This document shows, in pieces, positions 8,622 through 17,605 of a DNA stretch of 47,572 nt (its first letter is position 1; every line of letters starts with the position of its first letter). The notes below the pieces were generated by a model. The model was not told the DNA's origin and made no database searches. It saw only the letters and a program-made list of their open reading frames with translations. A program made the position numbers and the translations under genes. Origin of the DNA: Gammaproteobacteria bacterium (GTDB lineage: Bacteria; Pseudomonadota; Gammaproteobacteria; SZUA-140); contig WGNS01000059.1 of assembly GCA_016124415.1 (NCBI GenBank), positions 1-47,572 on the forward strand. The letters run 5' to 3'.

Positions 8622-9542
8622 TTAGCGCCGGGTCGCTTCGTCGATGGTCGCCCGGTCGAGGCGCGGCGACAACATCTCCATGAAGGTATACAGGAACTCG
8701 CGCGGCGGCAGGCCGCGACGCAGCGCGACATACGAGGTGCTGGACGCGAACAGATGGCTGGCGTCCAGCATGCGCAGGTTCGGGTCCCGCTCCGGATCGA
8801 AGGCCATACGGGCTACGATGCCCACGCCCAGCCCGATTTCCACATAGGTCTTGATGACGTCCGAGTCGATCGCGGAAAGCGCGATCTTGGGCCTGACGCC
8901 GCGTCTTGCGAAGGCCTCGTCGATGCGTTCCCGGCCGGCGATGGCCTTGTCGTAAGTCACGATCGGGTACTCCGCGATGTCGTCCAGCGTCAGCGGCTGC
9001 TTGCGCAGCAGCGGCAGGCCGGGCGGTGCGATCAGGCAGTGATTCCACTCGTAGCAGGGAAGGGCGATCAGTTCGGCGCTGTTCAGCAGACCCTCGGTCG
9101 CGAGACCGATATCGGCGACGCCGCGGCTCACCCATTGCGCGATCTGGTCGGGTCGTCCCTGGTGGATCTGCAGGCTGATGTGCGGATAGCGTTCGATGAA
9201 CTGGCGGATGACCTGGGGCAACGCATAGCGGGCCTGGGTGTGCGTGGTCGCGATCGAGAGCAGGCCGGTTTCTTCATGGGCGAACTCAGCGCTGACCGCT
9301 TTCATCTGCTCGATCTCCCTGAGCACGCGTTCGGCCATCGCCGCGATGGTCCGGCCCGGCTGGGTAAGGCCCGTCAGGCGTTTACCGTGGCGGTCGAAGA
9401 TCGCGATGCCGAGTTCGTCCTCCAGCTGCTTGATCTGGTGACTGATCCCGGGTTGGGCCGTATGCAGCGTTTCCGATGCCGCCGAGATGTTGAAATCCTG
9501 GCGTACGACCTCTCTGATGTAGCGTAACTGCTGAAGATTCAT
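8622..9542 (-). CDS. cysB: LysR-type regulator, CysB family
   Basis: The 306-residue protein has an N-terminal winged helix-turn-helix (about 1-60, with LHTAQPGISHQIKQLEDELG) and a periplasmic-binding-like effector domain (about 92-290). Its start MNLQQLRYIREVV, the THTQARYALP segment (about 99-108) and the overall length are those of CysB/Cbl, which activate cysteine-biosynthesis genes in response to N-acetylserine or O-acetylserine. It is divergent from tauE and cysI, its likely targets, across an AT-rich 156-bp gap. Ligand specificity (CysB versus the Cbl paralogue) cannot be told from sequence. Confidence 0.9.
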   Translation of the reverse strand: MNLQQLRYIREVVRQDFNISAASETLHTAQPGISHQIKQLEDELGIAIFDRHGKRLTGLTQPGRTIAAMAERVLREIEQMKAVSAEFAHEETGLLSIATTHTQARYALPQVIRQFIERYPHISLQIHQGRPDQIAQWVSRGVADIGLATEGLLNSAELIALPCYEWNHCLIAPPGLPLLRKQPLTLDDIAEYPIVTYDKAIAGRERIDEAFARRGVRPKIALSAIDSDVIKTYVEIGLGVGIVARMAFDPERDPNLRMLDASHLFASSTSYVALRRGLPPREFLYTFMEMLSPRLDRATIDEATRR

Positions 9543-9698
9543 ATACCATATAACTGGAAATTATATTTACATAAAATATTATTATTTTTATCGATATAAG
9601 GCAATCGCTATAATGCGTAGCCTGGGTCAAGGCCCTCCGCGTTTTTTGGGTGGTCGCACTGCGATCGACAACTTTGAGATAGATTCGAGACTCAAGTC
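9543..9698. promoter_or_regulatory. AT-rich divergent control region between cysB and tauE
   Basis: Positions 9543-9600 are strikingly AT-rich for this window, as expected for LysR/CysB-type binding sites. A perfect -10-like TATAAT lies at 9609-9614 on the plus strand, about 85 bp before the tauE start, with no good -35. That suits an activator-dependent promoter. The site assignment is inference. Confidence 0.5.
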
Positions 9699-10478
9699 GT
9701 GGATATAGCCTACATAGTAGCCGGCTTCGCCGTCGGCGGATTGGTTGGATTGACGGGTGTCGGAGGCGGTTCGCTCATGACGCCTTTGCTGATCTTCGGT
9801 TTCGGTATTCCGCCTTTAACGGCCGTGGGTACCGACCTTGTCTTCGCGGCGTTGACCAAGGCGAGCGGCGTCGTAAGCCACTGGAGATTGAAGCACATTC
9901 GCGGATCGCTTGTCGCCTTGATGTTGTTGGGCAGCGTGCCGAGTGCAATGGTGTCGCTCATGCTGCTCGAACACATGCAGGCGGACGTCTCGCGCGTCGA
10001 AGGTTTGATCCATGTCATGCTGGGATTTGCCCTGATCATGACGGCCTTTTCGCTGGTTTGGCGGGGAAGGGTCCAGGCTTTGGGTTATACCGTTAAGCGC
10101 AACTGGCCCGGCGTGTTCCGGTTGCGCCCCGTGCTGACGGTGCTGCTAGGATGCCTGCTCGGCATCCTGGTTCCGGTGTCGTCGATCGGTGCCGGCGCGC
10201 TTGGCGCGGCTGCACTGATGCTGCTGTACCCGGGGATGCCGACGCGCAGGATCGTGGGCACCGATCTGGCTCATGCCGTGCCGTTGACCGCGATCGCGGG
10301 GTTGGGGCATTGGCAGATGGGTTCGGTGGATCCGGCGCTGTTGAGCCAGTTGCTCATGGGTTCCTTGCCGGGCATCTGGTGCGGCACTCAGCTCGGCAGC
10401 AGGGTTCCTGAGCGCTATATGCGCCCGACCCTCGCCGGGATGTTGATGCTCATCGGGGTCAAATTTATCACGGTCTGA
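9699..10478 (+). CDS. TauE/SafE family sulfite/anion exporter
   Basis: The 259-residue polytopic membrane protein belongs to the TauE/SafE (DUF81) family, which exports sulfite, sulfoacetate or related organosulfur anions. About eight hydrophobic segments are visible; both halves contain the family's glycine-rich motifs (GLTGVGGGSLMTPLL at about 17-31 and VSSIGAGALGAAALMLL at about 158-174). The frame starts at GTG 9699; no strong ribosome site is visible, so the start is uncertain by a few codons. Its place between cysB and the sulfite reductase suggests that it disposes of excess sulfite, but the substrate is inferred from context. Confidence 0.85.
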   Translation: MDIAYIVAGFAVGGLVGLTGVGGGSLMTPLLIFGFGIPPLTAVGTDLVFAALTKASGVVSHWRLKHIRGSLVALMLLGSVPSAMVSLMLLEHMQADVSRVEGLIHVMLGFALIMTAFSLVWRGRVQALGYTVKRNWPGVFRLRPVLTVLLGCLLGILVPVSSIGAGALGAAALMLLYPGMPTRRIVGTDLAHAVPLTAIAGLGHWQMGSVDPALLSQLLMGSLPGIWCGTQLGSRVPERYMRPTLAGMLMLIGVKFITV

Positions 10479-10502
10479 ATTCCGGTCGTTCCTTCATGAT
10501 TT

Positions 10503-10524
10503 CGCCGGATCGGCCGATCCGGCG
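10503..10524. promoter_or_regulatory. 22-bp perfect palindrome between tauE and cysI
   Basis: CGCCGGATCGG is followed directly by its exact reverse complement. It starts 25 bp after the tauE stop and 125 bp before the cysI ATG. It could be an operator or a tauE 3' hairpin; no T run follows, so a classical terminator is unlikely. Confidence 0.4.
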
Positions 10525-10648
10525 TTCTTACCATGGGATTTTTTTTATTTTGGGGTGTGATCGGGTGCGAAATCGGCTGATGCCGGTTAGAATGCACCCG
10601 TTGAAATCAAGTCGGGTACGGTCTTGTGTCCGCAGGAGTAGGAAAGCA

Positions 10649-12727
10649 ATGAGCGAGATAAAGAGTTTGGTCGATCGCGAAGAACTGCAGCGGTTTGCGG
10701 AAGCGGTCAAGGGTTTTCAAGACGGGTCGATCGATGCCGAGCGCTTCCAGTCCATGCGCCTCCAGCAAGGTGTCTATGGGCAGCGCCAGGAAGGCGTCAA
10801 CATGGTGCGCGTCAAACTGCCCGGCGGACGTCTGAATCCGACGCAGTTGCGTCACTGCGGCCGTGTGCTTGATGAGTGCTCGGAGCACAATGTGGCCCAC
10901 ATCACGACGCGTCAGGACATCCAGATCCACTACGTTCCGCTTGAGAAATCGCCGAAGTCGCTCGAGATCCTGGCGGATGCCGAGCTCACGACCCGCGAGG
11001 CCTGTAACAACACCGTCCGCAACGTATCCGCCTGTCCACTCGCCGGCGTCTGCGCGCGCGAGCATGTCGATATCCGTCCGTATTACGAGACGGCCGTTCG
11101 TCATTTTCTGCGTCATCCCCTGACGCAGCATCTGCCGCGCAAATTCAAGATTTCGTTTTCCGGCTGCGAGTCGGATTGCGCCCAGGGCATGATTCATGAC
11201 CTCGGCGTTATCGCCGTGCACCAGAACGGCCGATTCGGCTTCAAGCTGGTCGCCGGCGGCGGTCTGGGACACAAGCCGCATGAGGCGATCGTTGTCGAGG
11301 AGTTCGTCGAGCCGGGTGACCTGTTGGCCTGCATGGAGGCCGTGATCTCACTGCACAACCGTTATTCCGACCGTAAGAAGCGCGCCAAGTCGCGTATCAA
11401 ATTTCTGGTCGACCGTTTCGGCGCCGAGGGCTTCGTGGGGCATTATCGCGAGGAGCTTGAGCGTACCCGTACGGCGCTTGCCGATGTCGCGATCCCCAGT
11501 GAACAGTGGCGGGCCGGCCGGGCCGATGTCGCCGGTTACGACAATCCGGGCGCGCCGAGGACGATCCTGGCGCAGAAGCAGCCCGGGCTCAACGTATTCC
11601 CGATCAGCGTGCTGACCGGCGACCTGACGGTGCCTCAGATGTACGGCATCGCCGATCTCCTCGAAGCCAACGGTCTCGATGAGTTGGCCGCGACCCAGGA
11701 TCAGAATCTCATGGTCTTCAACGTCCCTGATGACAAGTTGGATACGCTGAAGCAGGGTTTGATTGCGCTCGGCCTGGGTACGCCCAAGACCGGCGACGAC
11801 GTCGTTGCCTGCCCGGGTACCTCGACCTGCCGTCTGGGCATCACGTCGTCGAAGATCATCGGCGCCAAGCTTTCCGGCGGCGCGCACGACCTGCGCATCC
11901 GCGTCAGCGGTTGTCACAACGGTTGCGCACAGCCCGAGACAGGAGACATCGGTATCTACGGCGAGGGCAAGCGCAAGCACGGCAAGCTGATTCCGCATTA
12001 TCAGATGTACATCGGCGGAGATGGCCGCGCTTGCGGGCACATCGCCGTCAAGGGTCCCACCGTCCCGGCGGCCCGTATCGAGTCCGCGATCGGTCGTCTT
12101 CAGCAGACCTACGGCGACCAGCGTGTCGACGGCGAGTCCTTCTTCACGTGGGCCCGCCGCCAGGAGGATGGTTATTTCAATACCCTGCTCGAGGATATCG
12201 TCAACGTCGACCCTGCGGATCTCGCCAGCGTGCAGTCGGATCACGGCGACGTGTCCGCGTTCAAGGTGGAACAGTTCGGCGGCGGCGAGTGCGCCGGCGC
12301 GGCGCAGGAAACCGTGGCCGCGAACTTCGCCGAGGCCGCCAACGAGCGCAATTATCGCAACGCCTTCCTGCTGCAGCGCAAGCACGAGGAATCCATCGAG
12401 TGCGCTCGGGAGGTCGTGCGGCTTGTGGGACAGTCCCTGTTGTTCCTGGCCGGGCAGCCCAGCCGGGACGCGCTGAACGAGATCGCGGAGACGCTCGAAT
12501 CGTCATTCAAGCAGGGAAATACCCTGGGCGGCCGTCTGGCCGAGATCAGTTCGGTCCTGTCCGAGTTGGGCGCCGATTTCGATGAGGCTCGTTTCAAGGC
12601 CCTGAACGAGGCGATGGATCTCTGGACCCTTGAGGCCGCCGAGGCCTGTCAGACGATCGATCAGCAGCTCGACCTGAGCGCGTCGATGCCCAAGGTAGCG
12701 AGAGAAAAAAAAAACTTGAGGGCCTGA
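10649..12727 (+). CDS. cysI: Ferredoxin-type nitrite/sulfite reductase hemoprotein with long C-terminal extension
   Basis: The 692-residue protein should reduce sulfite to sulfide with siroheme and a [4Fe-4S] cluster. I chose ATG 10649 because GCAGGAGTAGG lies at ribosome-site distance; an upstream in-frame start lacks one. Two NIR/SIR halves are visible. Unusually, each contains C-x5-C plus C-x3-C: Cys129/135 with Cys173/177, and Cys388/394 with Cys422/426; the second set is the standard cluster site. LPRKFKISFSGC and RVSGCHNGCAQP are family motifs. About 150 residues of helical, charged extension follow (GGGECAG, then ERNYRNAFLLQRKHEESIE). The frame ends at TGA four codons after a ten-A run, beyond which a TusA-like domain continues in the -1 frame. 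Nitrite reductase activity is an alternative, but cysB and tauE favour sulfite. Confidence 0.88.
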   Translation: MSEIKSLVDREELQRFAEAVKGFQDGSIDAERFQSMRLQQGVYGQRQEGVNMVRVKLPGGRLNPTQLRHCGRVLDECSEHNVAHITTRQDIQIHYVPLEKSPKSLEILADAELTTREACNNTVRNVSACPLAGVCAREHVDIRPYYETAVRHFLRHPLTQHLPRKFKISFSGCESDCAQGMIHDLGVIAVHQNGRFGFKLVAGGGLGHKPHEAIVVEEFVEPGDLLACMEAVISLHNRYSDRKKRAKSRIKFLVDRFGAEGFVGHYREELERTRTALADVAIPSEQWRAGRADVAGYDNPGAPRTILAQKQPGLNVFPISVLTGDLTVPQMYGIADLLEANGLDELAATQDQNLMVFNVPDDKLDTLKQGLIALGLGTPKTGDDVVACPGTSTCRLGITSSKIIGAKLSGGAHDLRIRVSGCHNGCAQPETGDIGIYGEGKRKHGKLIPHYQMYIGGDGRACGHIAVKGPTVPAARIESAIGRLQQTYGDQRVDGESFFTWARRQEDGYFNTLLEDIVNVDPADLASVQSDHGDVSAFKVEQFGGGECAGAAQETVAANFAEAANERNYRNAFLLQRKHEESIECAREVVRLVGQSLLFLAGQPSRDALNEIAETLESSFKQGNTLGGRLAEISSVLSELGADFDEARFKALNEAMDLWTLEAAEACQTIDQQLDLSASMPKVAREKKNLRA
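12705..12714 (+). other. A10 slippery tract at the cysI / tusA-like junction
   Basis: Ten consecutive A in a GC-rich gene. In the cysI frame it reads GAA AAA AAA AAC, four codons before the TGA at 12725-12727. Slipping back one base (or inserting one A in the transcript) enters the TusA-like frame. AAGG lies about ten bases upstream and a small GGGC-CTGA-GCCC hairpin (12720-12731) a few bases downstream, both features seen at recoding sites. An error in homopolymer length would look the same. Confidence 0.5.
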
Positions 12728-12954
12728 GCCCGGTCACTGTCGATCTAACGAGCTATGGCTGCCCGCTGCACTTTATTAAGGCGCGCAACGTGCTGAGGTC
12801 TGATGAGACCGACGGCGGTCCCGTCGGCTTCATATTCGCAACAACCGATTTGGCCGAGCAGGCGGTGCGCAGTCTCGAGGCGGACGGTTACCGCAGTCTC
12901 GGTGATGTGCGGGCGATGAACGACGGTCGTGCCGAGGTGACGATAGGACGCTGA
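12724..12954 (+). CDS. TusA/SirA-like sulfur-carrier domain, -1 frame after cysI, no standard start codon
   Basis: From about 12733 to the TGA at 12952-12954 the -1 frame encodes about 73 residues with a TusA fold pattern: VTVDLTSYGCPLHFIKAR (conserved Gly-Cys-Pro with the sulfur-carrying cysteine, then a helix), an acidic-hydrophobic middle (VGFIFATTDLAEQAV) and the closing strand GRAEVTIGR. The usual CPxP motif is CPLH here. Between the in-frame stop at 12631-12633 and the Gly-Cys-Pro motif there is no ATG, GTG or TTG; only CTG occurs (12646, 12724). Expression therefore probably requires slippage at the A10 run, giving a CysI-TusA fusion of about 768 residues, or the tract length is wrong. 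The given start is the CTG, used only as a marker. Confidence 0.65.
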   Translation: MSPVTVDLTSYGCPLHFIKARNVLRSDETDGGPVGFIFATTDLAEQAVRSLEADGYRSLGDVRAMNDGRAEVTIGR

Positions 12955-12988
12955 ACGAGTGCCCGAAACGGGCGAGAAAGGATGCGGC

Positions 12989-13023
12989 AAAAAAAAGGGA
13001 AGGGCGCCGCCGACACCCTTCCC
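12989..13023 (-). terminator. Intrinsic terminator of the cytochrome c gene
   Basis: On the minus strand GGGAAGGG pairs with CCCTTCCC (12997-13004 and 13016-13023) and is followed by eight T (12989-12996 read in reverse). It sits just after the cytochrome stop. There is no T run on the plus strand, so it should not stop transcription from cysI. Confidence 0.88.
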
Positions 13024-13032
13024 TATGAGGGA

Positions 13033-13383
13033 TCAATTAAGCGTAAGAATGAAATCGACCAGCTTGGCGATATCCTCATCCGATACGCGGGGGGAGTAGG
13101 GGGGCATGGGGACGCCGCCCGTGACAGTGGTCCAGTTGCCTTTTCCACCGGTTTTGACCTTGCCAATCAGCGCGTCACGGGCACCGGCATCGCCTTGATA
13201 GTGCTTGCCGACATCGCGCCAGGCGGGACCAACAACCTTCTTTTCAACCGAATGGCAGGCCAGGCAGCCACTCTTCTGCGCCAGCGCAAGCTCATCTGCC
13301 GCAACCGGGGTCGATACCAGCATCGGAGCGGCCAGAACGCCAGCGGCCATCAGTCCGAGATACGAATTCTTCACAAATCGCAT
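13033..13383 (-). CDS. Periplasmic class I cytochrome c (c-551/c-552 type)
   Basis: The 116-residue precursor has a signal peptide (MRFVKNSYLGLMAAG, cleavage probably after VAA at about 29). The haem motif is CLACH (Cys40, Cys43, His44). The methionine ligand is probably in GGVPMPPY, and the end VSDEDIAKLVDFILTLN is the typical last helix. It should be a small soluble electron carrier, for instance donating to a terminal oxidase or a denitrification enzyme. I chose ATG 13383 over an in-frame TTG six bases upstream because GGGAG lies at a suitable distance. The gene is monocistronic with its own terminator. Confidence 0.92.
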   Translation of the reverse strand: MRFVKNSYLGLMAAGVLAAPMLVSTPVAADELALAQKSGCLACHSVEKKVVGPAWRDVGKHYQGDAGARDALIGKVKTGGKGNWTTVTGGVPMPPYSPRVSDEDIAKLVDFILTLN

Positions 13384-13539
13384 ATTCAAAATTCTCCCGT
13401 TTGGAACATAGATAAGATCGTTGTCCCCTCCATGTTCGTAACAATAAACCCGGCAAGCTGAACCGAAACTGAACGCAAACGTTCAGGCGGAGAATTTCCT
13501 TGGGGAGAAACCCGGGGCGTCGCGCCGGCCGGGGCGGGG

Positions 13540-14070
13540 CTAGGGCGTGCCGGGCGTCAACGTCAGCGTGTCGCCGCGTTGCGTGAATTCGAGATCTTTG
13601 AGCAGGCTCATGCCGAGCAGAATTTCCATGCTGCCCATGCCCGGGTTCAGGCTGGCGCGGACGTTATGAATGACGAGGGGGCCGATGGTCAGTTCATCGA
13701 TGTGGGTGGTAAAAGCCGTCACGAAGCCGTTCGCGGTTTGATATTGACGCGGCATGCCCGGGCGCAAACCCAGGCGGTCCGCCATCTCCAAGGGGATCGC
13801 GATGTCCGATGCCCCGGTATCCACGAGGAACTCGACGGGATGCCCGTTGACGGTTCCGCTGCCAAGATAGTGTCCCGCCCGATTCTGTTTCAGGACTACG
13901 GATGGCCGTCCGGCGGTATCGTTGTAAGTGACGAGCGTGCGGTTGGGGTTACGCTGCCGATCCAGCACGTTTTGAAAGAACAAGACGAGAATGCCCAATA
14001 CGACGATCCAGGCCACGTAGATCATGGCCTTACCCAGTCCGCCGGAGATTGGCTTGACCGGCCCGGTCAT
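13540..14070 (-). CDS. Membrane-anchored retropepsin-like aspartic protease (clan AA)
   Basis: The 176-residue protein has one N-terminal transmembrane segment (about 15-34, [17 protein letters not shown]) and a periplasmic retroviral-protease-like domain with the catalytic triad [13 protein letters not shown] at about 82-94. The later [22 protein letters not shown] matches the closing hairpin of the TIGR02281-type family. One monomer holds one DTG, so it should work as a dimer. The substrate is unknown. The ATG overlaps the mutS stop by 4 bp, so the two are translationally coupled. Confidence 0.87.
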   Translation of the reverse strand: MTGPVKPISGGLGKAMIYVAWIVVLGILVLFFQNVLDRQRNPNRTLVTYNDTAGRPSVVLKQNRAGHYLGSGTVNGHPVEFLVDTGASDIAIPLEMADRLGLRPGMPRQYQTANGFVTAFTTHIDELTIGPLVIHNVRASLNPGMGSMEILLGMSLLKDLEFTQRGDTLTLTPGTP

Positions 14071-16652
14071 GTGTCCTCCACGATCTCCTTGAGCCGGTAG
14101 AGTGCTGCCAGCGCCTCTCTTGGCGTCATCGCGTCCGGATCGATGTCCTCGAGCGCGTCGAGAACCCTGGTGTCGGCGGGATCGGCGCCCGCCGGAGGGA
14201 ACAGCGCGAGCTGGGGCTGATGCGTTTGCGCGACCGTGTCCGCGACGGCTTGATTCTCGAGTCGAAGCAAGCGCTGCCGCGCCGCCCGAATCACGGTTTG
14301 CGGGATCCCGGCCAGGGCGGCGACCTGGAGCCCGTAACTTTGGCTCGCGGGGCCTTCCTTGACCTGATGCATGAAGACGATTTCATCACCGTGCTCGACG
14401 GCGTCGAGGTGTACGTTGGCGACCGCGGAGATCTGCTCGGGCAGCGTCGTAAGCTCGAAGTAATGGGTCGCGAACAGCGTCAGCGCGCGAAGTTCTTTGG
14501 CCAGATATTCGGCGCTGGCCCAGGCCAGGGATAGGCCGTCGAACGTGCTCGTGCCGCGTCCCACCTCGTCCATGAGCACAAGACTATTGGGCCCTGCGTT
14601 GTGGAGAATATTGGCCGTCTCGGTCATCTCGACCATGAAGGTCGAACGGCCGCCGGCGAGATCGTCCGCGGAGCCGATGCGCGTAAAGATGCGGTCGATC
14701 GGACCGATCTCGGCCCGCGCGGCCGGCACGAAGCTGCCGATGTGGGCGAGAATGACGATGAGTGCCGTTTGCCGCATATAGGTCGATTTACCGCCCATGT
14801 TGGGACCCGTGATGATCAGCATCCTGCGCTCGTCGGAAAGCCGGCAATCGTTGCTGATGAACGGCGCGTCGAGCACTTCTTCCACTACCGGATGGCGGCC
14901 GCCCTCGATCGTGAGGCCCGCATCGTCGACAAGCGCGGGGCGCGTGAAACCCAGGCTGTCGGCGCGTTCCGCGAGCGTGTTCAAGGTGTCCAGGGTTGCG
15001 ATGCCTTCGGCGCAGGCTTGCAAGGCCTTGAGTTCAGGTTGAAGGGTTTCCAGCAGCGCTTCGTAAAGCGCCTTTTCCCGTGACAGGGAGCGTTCGCGGG
15101 CGCTGAGCGCCTTGTCCTCGAAGGCCTTGAGTTCGGGTGTGATGAAGCGTTCAGCGCCCTTCAGCGTCTGCCGGCGAATATAGTCCTCGGGCGCGCGGTC
15201 GAGTTGGCTTCGGCTGATCTCGATGTAATAGCCGTGAACGCGGTTATAGCTGACCTTGAGCGTCGGAATCCCGGTGCGCTCGCGCTCGCGCAGTTCGAGG
15301 TCGATCAGGAATTGCCCGGCACCTTCGCTGAGCGCGCGTAATTCGTCGAGTTCGGGGTCGTATCCGGGCGCGATGACGCCGCCGTCGCGGATCAGGACGG
15401 GTGGTTCGTCGATGATCGCCCGTTCGAGAAGCGCGGCCAACTCGGTGAAGTCTCCGATTTGCGCGGAGATGACGCCGATCAGATCCGCATCAAGGACGCT
15501 GAACGCGTCTCTCAGTGTGGGCAAGGCCTGAAGGGAGGCGCGCAGCTGGGCGAGGTCGCGAGGCCGGGCCGAGCGGAGCGCTACGCGGGTTAGAATACGT
15601 TCGAGGTCGGCGATCCCGCGAAGCTGCCCGTGCAGCGACGGCATAAGGTTACGTTCGATGATCCGTCCGATCGCATCCTGGCGCGCGCGCAGGTGCGCCC
15701 GTTCCCGCAACGGGCGCGCGATCCAGCGCCGGATCATGCGGCCGCCCATCGGGTTTGCGGTTCGGTCCATGATCGCCGCCAACGTCTTGTCACGCCCGCC
15801 CGACAGATTGGTGTCGAGTTCGAGGTTGCGCCGGCTTGCGGCATCGATAACGATGGCTTCATCGCGCCGTTCGAGCGCCAGCGACCGGATATGGGGCAGC
15901 GCGCTGCGCTGAGTATCGCGGACGTAGCGCAGCAACGCGCCGGCTGCGGCTTGGGCGCGTAGGGCCTCCTCGCAGCCGAAGCCGCGTAGATCCAGTGTGC
16001 CGAATTGCTCGCGCAGCAAGCGGTAGGCCGATTCATGATCGAAGTGCCAGGGCGGAAGCGCGCGCATGCCCTTGCGCGACCTGAGTTCGGCCGGCACCGC
16101 GTCCTCGGAATACAGGAGTTCGGCCGGATCGAGGCGTGCGATTTCATCGCAAAGGGCCTGAACCTCTTCAACCTCAATCAAGCTGAAGCGGCCGCTGCCC
16201 ATCTCGAGGACGGCGATACCGAATCCTATGCGGCCGTCCCGGTGAACGGCCGCGAGCAGGGTTTCCTTGCGCGTATCGAGCAGCGCTTCGTCGGTGACGG
16301 TTCCCGGCGTGACGATACGCACGACCTGACGCTCGACCGGGCCTTTGGCGAGCGCCGGATCACCGATCTGCTCGCAGATCGCCACGGATTCCCCGGCGGC
16401 GACCAGTTTGGAGAGATAACCATCGGCCGCGTGGTAGGGGATGCCGGCCATGGGGATGGGCTTGCCCGCGGATTGGCCTCGTTGGGTCAACGTGATTTCG
16501 AGCAGGCGGGCCGCCTTGGCGGCATCTTCGTAGAACAGCTCGTAGAAGTCGCCCATGCGGTAGAACACCAGGATGTCGGGGTGTTCCGCCTTGATGCGCA
16601 GATATTGCTGCATCATTGGCGTATGGCCGTTGTTCTGTTCTGTCTTGCTCAT
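14067..16652 (-). CDS. mutS: DNA mismatch repair protein MutS
   Basis: The 861-residue protein recognises mismatches and recruits MutL. The mismatch-binding loop lies near the start ([15 protein letters not shown], with the Phe-x-Glu wedge). The ATPase has Walker [13 protein letters not shown] at about 616-627, Walker [17 protein letters not shown] and the signature region. I chose ATG 16652 (MSKTEQ) over an in-frame GTG six bases upstream. The following membrane protease gene overlaps by 4 bp. mutL lies 19 kb away on the other strand. Confidence 0.97.
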   Translation of the reverse strand: MSKTEQNNGHTPMMQQYLRIKAEHPDILVFYRMGDFYELFYEDAAKAARLLEITLTQRGQSAGKPIPMAGIPYHAADGYLSKLVAAGESVAICEQIGDPALAKGPVERQVVRIVTPGTVTDEALLDTRKETLLAAVHRDGRIGFGIAVLEMGSGRFSLIEVEEVQALCDEIARLDPAELLYSEDAVPAELRSRKGMRALPPWHFDHESAYRLLREQFGTLDLRGFGCEEALRAQAAAGALLRYVRDTQRSALPHIRSLALERRDEAIVIDAASRRNLELDTNLSGGRDKTLAAIMDRTANPMGGRMIRRWIARPLRERAHLRARQDAIGRIIERNLMPSLHGQLRGIADLERILTRVALRSARPRDLAQLRASLQALPTLRDAFSVLDADLIGVISAQIGDFTELAALLERAIIDEPPVLIRDGGVIAPGYDPELDELRALSEGAGQFLIDLELRERERTGIPTLKVSYNRVHGYYIEISRSQLDRAPEDYIRRQTLKGAERFITPELKAFEDKALSARERSLSREKALYEALLETLQPELKALQACAEGIATLDTLNTLAERADSLGFTRPALVDDAGLTIEGGRHPVVEEVLDAPFISNDCRLSDERRMLIITGPNMGGKSTYMRQTALIVILAHIGSFVPAARAEIGPIDRIFTRIGSADDLAGGRSTFMVEMTETANILHNAGPNSLVLMDEVGRGTSTFDGLSLAWASAEYLAKELRALTLFATHYFELTTLPEQISAVANVHLDAVEHGDEIVFMHQVKEGPASQSYGLQVAALAGIPQTVIRAARQRLLRLENQAVADTVAQTHQPQLALFPPAGADPADTRVLDALEDIDPDAMTPREALAALYRLKEIVEDT

Positions 16653-16741
16653 GAGCACTGGCGTGAGGCCGGTGGTGGGTGTTGGCGGCCGTCCGGCAGC
16701 GCCGGAATGATCGTCCGGATCGTGTTCCTCATCGGGAAGGG

Positions 16742-17566
16742 TTACGCCCCGGTTGCGGGCCCGCTCTCCACCGACGTCTGGGGGTCGTTACCCCAGTCCG
16801 ACCATGAACCGGGATATCCCCGGAGCTTGGTGAACCCCAGCAGCTTGAGTACGACGTAACTATGCGAGGACCGTTGGTGGGTCTGGCAATGGACGACGGT
16901 CTCGCGATCGGGGTCGAGCGTCGCATAGATGGTCCGCAATTCTTCGAGCGCGTGCAGCCGCATTTGATGCGCACGGTCAATAGACTGAGTCCACTCGATA
17001 TTGATCGCGCCGGGAATGTGCCCGCCGCGCTGCGCTCGCTTGTCGACGCCTTCATATTCCGCCGCCGAACGCACATCGACGATCTGGAGGTCCCCGAGAT
17101 GGGACTGAATGTACTGCTTGTCGGCGATGACCCCGGACTCGGGCTGCGCCTTGTAAACCGCCGCGGCGACGGTGGCCGCGGCGGCGCTCAGGCTGCGCCC
17201 TTCGGCCGCCCATGCCTGCAATCCGCCGTCGAGTAGCGATGAATGTTTGTGTCCAAGGCAGTCGAGCGTCCAGAGCAGACGGCAGGCTTTGGCGTTGGAC
17301 TCCTCGTCATAAGCGACGATGTGGGTGTCGGCGGTGGCGCCGAGGGACCCGAGCAGGTTCTCGAGATAGCCTGTTTCCGGAAGCAGGCCCATGACGGGCG
17401 GTTGGCTGGCCATGATTCTGCCGATGTCCAGATTGACGGCGCCGGGAATGTGCTGCTGCATATAGAGCGGCGGTCGCGACAAGTCGACGACCAGGACATC
17501 GCCGGCATCCATGGCCGACTGGAGGGTTTCGCCATCGATCAATAGAGGATATCGGGACTCGCTCAT
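16742..17566 (-). CDS. sseA: Tandem-rhodanese sulfurtransferase (SseA-like)
   Basis: The 274-residue protein has two rhodanese domains (about 8-135 and 155-265). Only the C-terminal one keeps the persulfide cysteine, Cys227 in [14 protein letters not shown]. The loop CQTHQRS differs from classical thiosulfate (CRKGVT) and mercaptopyruvate (CGSGVT) sulfurtransferase loops, so the donor is uncertain. [11 protein letters not shown] near the end is typical of the family. It sits between suhB and mutS on the same strand, about 40 bp after suhB. No signal peptide is seen, so it is probably cytosolic. Confidence 0.87.
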   Translation of the reverse strand: MSESRYPLLIDGETLQSAMDAGDVLVVDLSRPPLYMQQHIPGAVNLDIGRIMASQPPVMGLLPETGYLENLLGSLGATADTHIVAYDEESNAKACRLLWTLDCLGHKHSSLLDGGLQAWAAEGRSLSAAAATVAAAVYKAQPESGVIADKQYIQSHLGDLQIVDVRSAAEYEGVDKRAQRGGHIPGAINIEWTQSIDRAHQMRLHALEELRTIYATLDPDRETVVHCQTHQRSSHSYVVLKLLGFTKLRGYPGSWSDWGNDPQTSVESGPATGA

Positions 17567-17605
17567 GGCATCTCTCTCGCTCGTGGATTAGGGGGCTTGG
17601 CCTGC

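Noticed and set aside
12728..12954. Independent tusA gene with a normal start
   Set aside because: No ATG, GTG or TTG in frame before the Gly-Cys-Pro motif; the first in-frame GTG would delete the active cysteine.
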